The position numbers and the translations under genes are program-made. A stretch of DNA of 6,198 nucleotides from an uncultured Prevotellaceae bacterium (lineage in GTDB: Bacteria; Bacteroidota; Bacteroidia; Bacteroidales; Bacteroidaceae), in the NCBI GenBank assembly GCA_902803455.1, contig CADCQC010000151.1:1-6198 (forward strand). Direction: 5' to 3'. The notes below the pieces were generated by a model. The model saw only the letters and a program-made list of their open reading frames with translations, had not been told where the DNA came from and searched no databases. Positions 1 to 6,198 of this stretch are shown here, one piece after another; position 1 is the first letter of the stretch, and each line of letters opens with the position of its first letter.

Positions 1-206
1 ACATGGTCAGCGTCATCGAGTTCATCGAGTCGACGAAAAAGGAGGATATGCCCACCATCGAGAAAATCAAGCCAGATCTCTCTGAAAGTGAGAAGCGCAC
101 CAAGCGCTCACGTATCGTGCTCATCACACTCCTCTCAGTGGGCAGTATCGCTGCCGTCGCCATGCTCATCTATGTGCTGTGGCAGGTTTATCTGATGGCC
201 TTCTGA
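1..206 (+). CDS. 3' end of an upstream gene; product ends in a C-terminal membrane segment
   Basis: The frame is open from the left edge to a TGA at 204-206, so this is most likely the tail of a longer gene. The first visible ATG (position 3) is probably internal. The visible 67 residues are a charged, Lys/Glu-rich linker followed by a basic patch (KRTKRSR) and one hydrophobic helix of about 20 residues (from IVLITLL to IYVLWQVY). The protein then ends almost at once (LMAF). This looks like a tail anchor or last membrane helix with the basic patch on the cytoplasmic side. It lies 24 nt upstream of batA, where Bacteroidetes bat operons usually carry a poorly characterised membrane protein after moxR and a DUF58 gene. 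I do not recognise the family from this fragment. Its position suggests it belongs to the same transcript and complex, which is inference. Confidence 0.6.
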   Translation, partial: MVSVIEFIESTKKEDMPTIEKIKPDLSESEKRTKRSRIVLITLLSVGSIAAVAMLIYVLWQVYLMAF

Positions 207-230
207 GACAACTGAAAAAGAATCACTGAA

Positions 231-1229
231 ATGGAATTCGCCAATAAAGAATATTTCTTGCTGCTGCTCCTCCTGATACCCTATGTGCTGTGGTATTTCC
301 TCTATAGGAGAAAGAGTGAGCCGACCATGCGCATGAGCGACACCTTCCCTTACCAATTCGCCCCAAAGAGTTGGAGGGTGAGGCTTATCCACCTGCCCAT
401 GTTGCTCAGGTCGTTTGCGTTCGTCATGCTTGTCTGTGTGCTGGCCAGACCGCAGACGCATAACTCATGGGGAGAGCGCACCGTGGAGGGTATCGATATC
501 ATGCTTGCGATGGACGTGTCGACAAGTATGCTTGCCGAAGACCTCCAGCCCAACAGACTGGAAGCCGCAAAGGATGTGGCGGCAGAGTTCATCGCCGGCA
601 GACCCGACGACAACATCGGACTCAACATTTTCGCCGGAGAGGCTTTCACACAATGCCCCCTGACTGTCGATCACCAGTCGCTCATCAACTTGTTGCTCAA
701 TGTCCGCACGGATATCGCTGCCCGCGGACTCATCGAGGACGGTACAGCCATCGGCATGGGACTTGCCAATGCCGTCAGCAGACTCAAAGACAGTAAGGCC
801 AAGAGCAAGGTGGTCATCCTGCTCACCGATGGCAGCAATAACATGGGAGATATCTCGCCCATGACCGCTGCCGCCATCGCCAAGAGTTTCGGCATCAGGG
901 TCTACACCATCGCTGTGGGCACCAATAAGGTGGCGCGCTATCCCATGACCGTGGGAGGAACCATCCAGTATATCAACATGGCGGTGGAGATCGACACCAA
1001 GACGCTGCGTGACATCGCTGCCACCACCAACGGCAACTTCTACCGTGCCACCAATAAGGAAGAACTCAAGAAAATATATCAAGACATCGATAAACTTGAA
1101 AAGACGAAACTCGATGTGAAGAAGTTCAGTAAGCGCTATGAGGGATATCAGCCTTTCGCCCTGGCGGCCATCGTCGCCTTGTTGCTGGAGATCCTCTTGC
1201 GCATATCTGTCTTCCGTCGTATTCCATAA
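231..1229 (+). CDS. batA: BatA, membrane-anchored VWA-domain protein
   Basis: This is a 332-residue inner-membrane protein with a von Willebrand factor A domain, of the aerotolerance-operon family. Hydrophobic helices lie at about residues 8-24 and 54-71, and a C-terminal one at about 308-325. The VWA domain fills about 88-285. The metal-ion-dependent adhesion site is intact: D95-x-S97-x-S99 (DVSTS), the GT loop at T172 (EDGTAIG), and D200-G201 in LLTDGS. The protein should therefore bind a divalent metal and act in protein-protein contacts. The ARPQ motif just after the second helix (residues 72-75) also occurs in BatB and marks the family. The ATG at 231 starts directly with the first helix and follows an A-rich leader (ctgaaaaagaa) rather than a strong Shine-Dalgarno, as is common in Bacteroidetes. 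Length and topology fit full-length BatA. The gene is followed 12 nt later by its paralogue batB. Its cellular role is known mainly from the B. fragilis aerotolerance phenotype. Confidence 0.95.
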   Translation: MEFANKEYFLLLLLLIPYVLWYFLYRRKSEPTMRMSDTFPYQFAPKSWRVRLIHLPMLLRSFAFVMLVCVLARPQTHNSWGERTVEGIDIMLAMDVSTSMLAEDLQPNRLEAAKDVAAEFIAGRPDDNIGLNIFAGEAFTQCPLTVDHQSLINLLLNVRTDIAARGLIEDGTAIGMGLANAVSRLKDSKAKSKVVILLTDGSNNMGDISPMTAAAIAKSFGIRVYTIAVGTNKVARYPMTVGGTIQYINMAVEIDTKTLRDIAATTNGNFYRATNKEELKKIYQDIDKLEKTKLDVKKFSKRYEGYQPFALAAIVALLLEILLRISVFRRIP

Positions 1230-1241
1230 ACGCTTGCAATT

Positions 1242-2285
1242 ATGTTCAGATTTGAAAATCCTATCTTCCTCTATCTCTTGCTGGTCATCCCGGTGCTGGT
1301 GGCTATCAGATACTGGTTTGACAAGAAAAGAGCACGGCGCATCAAAAAGTTTGGTGATCCGCAACTCGTCAACGACATGATGGAGGGAGTGTCGAAATAC
1401 AGACACAAGGTGAAATTCTGGTTGCTCACGGCAGCACTCGCTCTGCTCATTGTGATGCTTGCCCGACCGCAGTTGGGCTCACATATCAGCCGGGAGAAGC
1501 GACAGGGCATCGAGGCCATCATCTGTATGGATATCTCCAACTCTATGCTGGGTACTGATGTCGTGCCCTCACGTCTGGCCAAGAGCAAACTGCTCGTGGA
1601 GAATATGGTCGACCAGTTTATCAATGACAAAGTGGGACTGATCGTTTTTGCCGGAGATGCCTTTGTGCAACTGCCTATCACCAGTGATTATGTGTCGGCA
1701 AAGATGTTTATGCATAGCATCTCTCCTTCGCTCATCGCTTCTCAGGGAACTGATATCGCGGCCGCCATCAATCTCGCCATGCTCAGTTTCACACCCGACG
1801 AGAAGGCGGGCAAGGCCATCATCCTCATCACCGATGGTGAGGACCACGAAGGAAAGGCCCTCGAGATGGCACAGGCTGCCAAGGAAAAGGGCATCCGGGT
1901 CTTTATCCTTGGCGTGGGAACAGCCAAGGGATCCACCATCCCGACGGCCGACGGACATTATCTCACCGACAATGCCGGCGAGACGGTCATCACACGACTC
2001 AACGAGAAAATGTGTCAGGAGATCGCTGAGGCTGGTAGCGGCACCTATATCCATGTCGATAATACCAGTGCCGCGCAGGAGCGCCTTGACGACGAGATCA
2101 CCAAGATGCAGAAAGGTGAGTCGGAGACCATTATCTACAGCGAGTATGACGAGCAATTCCAGGCGGTGGGCATCATCGTGCTGCTCCTGCTCATCATTGA
2201 GGCATTGTTACTGGAAAGGAAAAACCCCCTCCTTGCCAACGTGAGACTTTTCAACAGAAACAAAAAAGCGGATATAAATAGTTGA
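1242..2285 (+). CDS. batB: BatB, second membrane-anchored VWA-domain protein
   Basis: This 347-residue paralogue of the preceding gene has the same plan: helices at about 8-24 and 59-75, a VWA domain over about 90-285, and a C-terminal helix at about 307-324. After the last helix comes a short basic tail (ERKNPLLANVRLF and on) that should face the cytoplasm. The MIDAS is complete: D97-x-S99-x-S101 (DISNS), T170 in the QGTD loop, and D198-G199 in LITDGED. The ARPQ motif after helix 2 (residues 74-77) matches BatA. BatB differs from BatA in its loop after the last VWA strands (about 228-250, with STIPTADGHY) and in a longer acidic segment before the C-terminal helix. The start at 1242 lies 12 nt after the batA stop and opens with FRFENPIFLYLLL, the usual BatB-like beginning. 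Tandem VWA pairs in this family are thought to work with each other and with a MoxR ATPase. That partner is not in the window. Confidence 0.95.
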   Translation: MFRFENPIFLYLLLVIPVLVAIRYWFDKKRARRIKKFGDPQLVNDMMEGVSKYRHKVKFWLLTAALALLIVMLARPQLGSHISREKRQGIEAIICMDISNSMLGTDVVPSRLAKSKLLVENMVDQFINDKVGLIVFAGDAFVQLPITSDYVSAKMFMHSISPSLIASQGTDIAAAINLAMLSFTPDEKAGKAIILITDGEDHEGKALEMAQAAKEKGIRVFILGVGTAKGSTIPTADGHYLTDNAGETVITRLNEKMCQEIAEAGSGTYIHVDNTSAAQERLDDEITKMQKGESETIIYSEYDEQFQAVGIIVLLLLIIEALLLERKNPLLANVRLFNRNKKADINS

Positions 2286-2287
2286 TC

Positions 2288-3028
2288 ATGCAAAAACTGA
2301 GATTCTTTTCGCTGATGCTGGTGGCGATGGTCTTCGCCGCTAATGGTTTCGCACAGACCGACAGACAGCATGTGCGGATGGGCAACAAACTGTTCAGAAA
2401 AGGTGCCTATGCCGATGCTGAGGTGGAATATAAGAAAGCGCTCACCATCAATGAGAACAACACCCAGGCCATCTACAATCTCGGATGTGCGCTCCTGCAG
2501 CAAGGACAGGACTCGATGGCTGTGGAGCAGTTTGAACAGGCCGGAAGAGCGGAGACCAACAAGGTGAGAAAGGCCATGGCCTATCACAATATTGGGGTGG
2601 TCATGCAGTCATCGCAAAACTACGGCCAGGCCATCGAGGCTTACAAGGAAGCCCTGCGCAACAATCCTCATGATGACATGACGCGCTACAATCTCGTGCT
2701 CTGCAAACGACAGCAACAGCAGCAGCAACAGGACCAGAAGCAAAACCAGCAGAACAATAAGGACAACAAAGACCAGAATAAGGATCAGAAAAAAGATCAG
2801 AACAAGGATCAGAACAAAGACCAAAATAAGGATCAGAACAAGAACCAAGATCAAAATAAGGACAAAGACCAGAATCAAGACCAGTCGAACCCGCAACCTC
2901 AGCAGATGAGCAAGGAGAATGCACAACAGTTGCTCAATGCTGCCATCCAAGACGAAAAACGGACGCAGGACAGACTGCAGAAAGCCATGCAGCAACCGCG
3001 AAGGAAGGCACTCAAGAAAAACTGGTAA
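2288..3028 (+). CDS. batC: BatC, secreted TPR protein with a Q/N/K/D-rich tail
   Basis: This is a 246-residue protein. Residues 1-23 form a signal peptide (MQKLRFF, then a hydrophobic core ending NGFAQ), so the mature protein should be periplasmic. TPR repeats follow: one at about 27-57 (GNKLFRKGAYADAEVEYKKAL), a second at about 60-86 (AIYNLGCALLQQGQDSMAVEQFEQA) and a third at about 97-130 (AYHNIGVV to NNPHDD). Next is a low-complexity stretch at about 142-207 (poly-Q, then NKDQ repeats), then a helical, charged C-terminus ending KALKKNW. I chose the ATG at 2288, 2 nt after the batB TGA, because it opens directly on the signal peptide. A TTG at 2282 in the same frame overlaps the batB stop and would only add two residues. 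The TPRs should serve as a scaffold for the other Bat proteins. The repeat tail is the variable part of the protein. The family assignment rests on TPR architecture plus position. Confidence 0.92.
   Translation: MQKLRFFSLMLVAMVFAANGFAQTDRQHVRMGNKLFRKGAYADAEVEYKKALTINENNTQAIYNLGCALLQQGQDSMAVEQFEQAGRAETNKVRKAMAYHNIGVVMQSSQNYGQAIEAYKEALRNNPHDDMTRYNLVLCKRQQQQQQQDQKQNQQNNKDNKDQNKDQKKDQNKDQNKDQNKDQNKNQDQNKDKDQNQDQSNPQPQQMSKENAQQLLNAAIQDEKRTQDRLQKAMQQPRRKALKKNW
2711..2731 (+). repeat. Poly-glutamine run in batC
   Basis: Seven consecutive Gln codons (residues 142-148), with CAG and CAA mixed, start directly after the last TPR. They open the low-complexity tail. The mixed codons argue against a very recent pure triplet expansion. 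Confidence 0.85.
2768..2884 (+). repeat. Tandem 12-nt repeat coding NKDQ units in batC
   Basis: Residues 161-199 are built from degenerate four-residue units of the NKDQ type (KDQN, KDQK, KDQN, then drifting to KNQD and KDKD). At DNA level this is a 12-nt period around aacaaggatcag, with third-position changes (aac/aat, aag/aaa, gat/gac, cag/caa). Synonymous drift between units shows the peptide pattern is kept while the DNA diverges. The segment is strongly hydrophilic with alternating + and - charge and is probably disordered or a flexible spacer between the TPR domain and the C-terminal tail. Confidence 0.9.
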
Positions 3029-3038
3029 TTGAAACGAC

Positions 3039-5615
3039 ATGACGACAATGAAAAGATACGCATTATTATGGATTTGGATATGGGTGGCTTGCGCCACCTG
3101 GGGACAACGGCTCGTCGTCCATGTGCCGTCGAGGGTCGCCGCCGGCGAGACCTTCAGGCTGGAATACACCGTCAACACGACGGATGTGGACGGACGCCTG
3201 CAACTCGGAAAAATCCCCGATGCCTTTGATGTGGTCTACGGACCAAGTATGTCGCAACAGCAGAGTTACAGCATGGTCAACGGCCACACCAGCAGTTCGT
3301 CGACCACCACTTATACCTATATGCTCATGGGAACGAAAAACGGTACGTTCACCATCCCACCGGCACATATCACCGTGGGGGGACAGACCATTTCCTCCGA
3401 GGCGGTCAAGGTGACCGTGTCAGGAGGTAACAGCGCTCCCTCGGGCACGACGTTCCATAAGGAGGAAGACCAAAGGCCGAAAATGCGGCAGGCTGGGTCT
3501 CCTATCACCAACAACGACCTCTTCATCAGGGTGAGTGCCAATAAGACACGTGTGCATGAGCAAGAACCGGTCTTGCTGACCTATAAGGTGTATACGCTTG
3601 TAGAACTGACACAACTCAATGGAAAAATGCCCGACTTGACGGGTTTCCATACACAAGAGGTGGAACTGCCACAGCAGAAAAGTTTTCATGTAGAGAACGT
3701 CAACGGGCGCAACTATAAGTGCGTCACCTGGAGCCAGTATGTGATGTATCCCCAGATGACGGGAAGACTGGAGATTCCCAGCATCACGTTCAAAGGCATC
3801 GTCGTGCAGGAAAACCGCAATGTCGATCCTTTCGAGGCCTTCTTCAATGGTGGGTCGGGATATGTCGAGGTGAAACGCGACATCGAGGCTCCCGGACTGA
3901 CCATACAGGTGGACTCTCTGCCCAAACGGCCTGCCAACTTCTCTGGAGGTGTGGGTAAGTTTAATGTCTCAGCACAACTGGAGAACGATAAGGTCAAAGC
4001 GGGCGATCCTGTCAAGATAAGAGTCGTGGTGGGAGGAACAGGCAACCTGAAACTCATTAAGCAACCCGAACTGCAACTGCCGAAAGATTTTGACAAATAT
4101 GATCCTGAAGTCACCGACAAGACCAAACTCACGGCCAATGGGGTGGAGGGCAATATGGTGTACGACTTTATCGCTGTTCCCAAAAATCCTGGCGAGTATA
4201 CCATCCCTGCCATCGATATGGTATATTATGATACGGGCATCAACGGCTACAAGACCATCAGCACACAGCCTTTCACGATCTCCGTGGCTCCCGGTGACGG
4301 CAATGCGACCGTCAGCGACTTCACCGACATGAAGGATAAGGATATCCGTCCCATCAAGAAAGGTGATGCCGACTTGCACAAGGCTGGTGAGTTCTTCTAT
4401 GAGTCGACAGCTTATTGGGTATGGATCATCGTGCCGCTGATCATCTTCCTCGCATTGCTGGCGATCTTCCACAAACGCGCCATCGACAACGCCAACATCA
4501 TCAAGATGAAAGCCAAGAATGCCAACAAGGTGGCCACCAAGCGACTGCGCACGGCCAATAGACTCATGCTCAAAGGAGAAAACGGCCTGTTCTATGATGA
4601 GGTGCTCAAAGCCTTGTGGGGATATGTGAGCGACAAACTCAATATGCCGGAGGAACAACTGTCACGTGATAATGTGAGTGAGCGACTCGCACAGCACGGT
4701 GTCGATCAGGACACGGTCGACAAACTCATCGGCGCACTCGACGAATGTGAGTTTGAGCGTTATGCTCCAGGCGATGCCAAGGGTAATATGAATAAAACCT
4801 TTGAGGCAGCCATGACTGCCATCATGCAAATAGAGAATACGATGAAAGCCAGAAAACATGGCAAAAACCATACTTCGGCGACTGCGTTGTGGTTGCTGCT
4901 GATGATCCTGCCGCTCACGGCATCTGCCGCCACCAAGGAAAATGCGGATGAGGAATATCTCAAGGGCAATTACCAACAGGCCATCACCGACTATGAGGCT
5001 TTGCTCAAGCAGGGTGTCAGTCCGCAGATCTACTTCAACCTGGGTAACGCCTATTTCCGCACGGATAATATCACACGGGCCATCCTCAACTATGAACGGG
5101 CGCACATGCTCTCGCCAGGTGATGAGGACATCCAGTTTAATCTGCAGTTTGCCCGGTCTAAAACCATCGATAAGATCGTACCGGAGTCTGAGATGTTCTT
5201 CTTCGGATGGTATAAGTCGATGGTGCTGCTCACCAGTGTCGACAGATGGGCTTATCTCGCTGTGGTGAGCATCTCCCTTGTTCTGGTGTTGCTGTTGCTT
5301 TACCTCTTTGCCGACAGTATTGTCCTGCGGAAGATCGGTTTCTTCGGTGCCGTGATCTTCTTGGTCATCTTCCTGCTGTCCAACTTGTTTGCCTATCAGC
5401 AGAAACGGATGCTTGAGAACAGGTCGGGGGCGATCATCATCTCCTCTTCGGTCAACATCAAGAAGTCGCCCGCCGATAATGCAGAGACTTCGTTTGTGTT
5501 GCACGAGGGTACGAAGGTCGACATCACCGACAGTTCCATCAAGGGTTGGAGTGAGATACATGTGGCCGACGGAAGAGAGGGATGGGTCACCAGCGACAAG
5601 ATTGAGAATATTTAG
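3039..5615 (+). CDS. batD: BatD-BatE fusion (858 aa, single frame)
   Basis: One uninterrupted frame encodes two Bat proteins. The BatD part (about 1-600) starts with a Trp-rich signal peptide ending near WGQ (residue 23). Ig-like periplasmic domains follow, with family motifs GPSMSQQQS (about 69-77), a second domain with TQLNGKMPDLTGF (about 191-203) and GGTGNLKL (about 332-339). A membrane helix at 459-477 and a basic cytoplasmic segment with ALWGYVSDKLNMP come next. The BatE part begins at M602 with an internal signal-peptide-like segment (602-631). It continues with TPR repeats (about 638-705), two membrane helices (about 738-758 and 766-786) and a bacterial SH3-like domain (about 797-858) ending in GWVTSDKIENI. 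In most bacteroidal genomes these are separate genes of about 600 and 260 codons. Topology is compatible: BatD ends in the cytoplasm where BatE would begin. Start: ATG 3039 gives the longest frame, but ATG 3048 (MKRYALL) gives an equally good signal peptide. The gene lies 10 nt after batC. Confidence 0.92.
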   Translation: MTTMKRYALLWIWIWVACATWGQRLVVHVPSRVAAGETFRLEYTVNTTDVDGRLQLGKIPDAFDVVYGPSMSQQQSYSMVNGHTSSSSTTTYTYMLMGTKNGTFTIPPAHITVGGQTISSEAVKVTVSGGNSAPSGTTFHKEEDQRPKMRQAGSPITNNDLFIRVSANKTRVHEQEPVLLTYKVYTLVELTQLNGKMPDLTGFHTQEVELPQQKSFHVENVNGRNYKCVTWSQYVMYPQMTGRLEIPSITFKGIVVQENRNVDPFEAFFNGGSGYVEVKRDIEAPGLTIQVDSLPKRPANFSGGVGKFNVSAQLENDKVKAGDPVKIRVVVGGTGNLKLIKQPELQLPKDFDKYDPEVTDKTKLTANGVEGNMVYDFIAVPKNPGEYTIPAIDMVYYDTGINGYKTISTQPFTISVAPGDGNATVSDFTDMKDKDIRPIKKGDADLHKAGEFFYESTAYWVWIIVPLIIFLALLAIFHKRAIDNANIIKMKAKNANKVATKRLRTANRLMLKGENGLFYDEVLKALWGYVSDKLNMPEEQLSRDNVSERLAQHGVDQDTVDKLIGALDECEFERYAPGDAKGNMNKTFEAAMTAIMQIENTMKARKHGKNHTSATALWLLLMILPLTASAATKENADEEYLKGNYQQAITDYEALLKQGVSPQIYFNLGNAYFRTDNITRAILNYERAHMLSPGDEDIQFNLQFARSKTIDKIVPESEMFFFGWYKSMVLLTSVDRWAYLAVVSISLVLVLLLLYLFADSIVLRKIGFFGAVIFLVIFLLSNLFAYQQKRMLENRSGAIIISSSVNIKKSPADNAETSFVLHEGTKVDITDSSIKGWSEIHVADGREGWVTSDKIENI
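4842..4931 (+). other. batE: BatD/BatE junction: internal Met and signal-peptide-like segment
   Basis: The in-frame ATG at 4842 (residue 602 of the fused frame) begins a classical signal peptide. It has a basic n-region (MKARKHGKNH), a hydrophobic core (about 614-626, LWLLLMILPL) and a small-residue end (TASA, then AT) suited to signal peptidase I. This is what the start of a stand-alone BatE looks like. No stop codon separates it from the BatD part, and no strong Shine-Dalgarno precedes it (aaatagagaatacg). It could act as an internal translation start, as a cleavage site that splits the fusion after export, or simply as an in-to-out membrane helix. The sequence alone does not decide between these. 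Confidence 0.7.
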
Positions 5616-5636
5616 CATTTCAAGTATACGTGGAGC

Positions 5637-6198
5637 ATGGACCTGCAAACCGTCACAGAGATTGACAGGCAGATTCTAAGCGTGTTTAATGATCATCACA
5701 ACTTGTTCTTCGACACGCTCATGCTCACCCTTACCTCGGGGGTGATGTGGATACCGTTGTATATTGCTTTGCTCTATCTCGTGGTGAAAAACAATGAGAC
5801 GATGGCACAGATCGGTCTGATTGTGGCTTGCAGCGCCTTATGTCTTTTCCTCACAGAGTTTGTCACCGAGGGACTGGTGAAACCTGCAGTGGCCCGTCCT
5901 CGTCCATGCAATGATCCCGAGTGGATGTATGTGGTCCATGTGGTCAACGGGCACAGGTCGCTCGACTATAGTTTCTTCTCTGCCCATGCCTCCAACACTT
6001 TCGGCATCACCATGTTTTTCTGTCTGCTGGTGAGAAACAAGGTGTTCTCATGGCTCATGGTCACCTGGTCTCTGCTCAATTGCTACACACGCCTCTATCT
6101 GGCCATGCATTATCCTTCCGATATCCTCGTCGGACTGGCTTACGGGGCACTGGTGGGGACGTTGGTATATATGTTATTCCGTTTGGTGAGTAAGCGTC
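5637..6198 (+). CDS. PAP2-family membrane phosphatase, 3' end cut by the window
   Basis: The frame is open from ATG 5637 to the right edge (187 codons plus one base). The three phosphatase motifs are present: K82-x6-R89-P90 (KPAVARPRP); a variant of the PSGH motif around H117 (FSAHAS); and R152-x5-H158-x3-D162 (TRLYLAMHYPSD). The lysine, the arginines, both histidines and the final aspartate expected for phosphohistidine chemistry are all there. Several hydrophobic segments (about 28-50, 57-79, 122-132, 136-150, 162-182) fit a polytopic inner-membrane enzyme with its active site on the outer face. Family members remove phosphate from lipid substrates such as undecaprenyl pyrophosphate, phosphatidylglycerol phosphate or lipid A. 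The substrate cannot be told here. It follows the Bat fusion gene by 21 nt with no terminator seen, so read-through transcription is plausible. The visible length is close to a full PAP2 core, so little is probably missing. Confidence 0.92.
   Translation, partial: MDLQTVTEIDRQILSVFNDHHNLFFDTLMLTLTSGVMWIPLYIALLYLVVKNNETMAQIGLIVACSALCLFLTEFVTEGLVKPAVARPRPCNDPEWMYVVHVVNGHRSLDYSFFSAHASNTFGITMFFCLLVRNKVFSWLMVTWSLLNCYTRLYLAMHYPSDILVGLAYGALVGTLVYMLFRLVSKR

Noticed and set aside
38..50. Shine-Dalgarno-like aaaggagg just before an in-frame ATG at 48, suggesting a 52-aa small membrane protein
   Set aside because: The spacing to the ATG is only 2 nt, the motif arises from ordinary Lys-Glu-Asp codons, and strong Shine-Dalgarno use is uncommon in Bacteroidetes. 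The frame is open to the left edge, so an internal position is more likely.
465..1406. 313-aa minus-strand open frame across batA
   Set aside because: It is antisense to a gene with clear domain structure, crosses the batA-batB boundary, and its His/Asp-rich composition is typical of a shadow of C/G-ending codons on the other strand.
2609..3178. 189-aa minus-strand open frame with long Leu/Val/Ile runs, resembling a membrane protein
   Set aside because: The hydrophobic runs are the reverse complement of the NKDQ repeat in batC (gat/gac, aag and aac read backwards give Ile/Val/Leu-type codons). It overlaps two well-supported genes and has no recognisable family features.
5616..5636. Possible promoter or terminator between the Bat fusion and the PAP2 gene
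   Set aside because: The 21-nt gap shows no inverted repeat, no T-run and no convincing Bacteroidetes promoter elements. The ggag at 5632-5635 is only 1 nt from the ATG.
4662..5648. 328-aa minus-strand open frame across the BatE part
   Set aside because: It lies antisense to TPR, membrane and SH3 coding sequence and shows no domain of its own. It is explained by codon bias of the + strand.
1..6198. CRISPR arrays, tRNA or rRNA genes, insertion sequences, phage or defence genes
   Set aside because: I saw none. Coding sequence fills almost the whole window, and the only direct repeat is the coding NKDQ repeat in batC.

Overview
The window is one stretch of a Bat (Bacteroides aerotolerance) operon. 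All genes are on the + strand and packed almost end to end. The gene order batA-batB-batC-batD/E, the paired von Willebrand A (VWA) membrane proteins, the TPR proteins and the BatD protein are diagnostic of Bacteroidetes. The base composition (about half G+C by eye, with C/G-rich third positions) and the joined batD-batE reading frame suggest a Prevotella-like member of Bacteroidales. That genus-level placement is inference only.

Layout: 1-206 is the 3' end of an upstream gene whose visible product ends in a C-terminal membrane segment. 231-1229 is batA and 1242-2285 is batB, two paralogous membrane-anchored VWA proteins with intact metal-binding (MIDAS) motifs. 2288-3028 is batC, a secreted TPR protein with a long Q/N/K/D-rich repeat tail. 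3039-5615 is one 858-codon frame in which a complete BatD is followed without a stop by a complete BatE (signal-peptide-like segment, TPR, two membrane helices, bacterial SH3 domain). 5637 to the right edge is a PAP2-family membrane phosphatase, open at the window end. Gaps between genes are 24, 11-12, 2, 10 and 21 nt. No intergenic stretch exceeds 30 nt, and I see no internal terminator or convincing internal promoter, so co-transcription is likely.

How the parts fit: BatA and BatB should present VWA domains next to the inner membrane. VWA proteins of this type are classically paired with MoxR AAA+ ATPases, which would be expected upstream of this window. BatC and the BatE part carry periplasmic TPR scaffolds. 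BatD is a large periplasmic Ig-like protein with one membrane anchor. Together they look like a cell-envelope complex. The family was named for an aerotolerance phenotype in Bacteroides fragilis, but its biochemical role is not settled.

I do not see a previously undescribed system here. The most notable points are the batD-batE fusion with a retained internal signal-peptide-like segment, the NKDQ tandem repeat in batC, and the unusual PAP2 motif in the gene following the operon.
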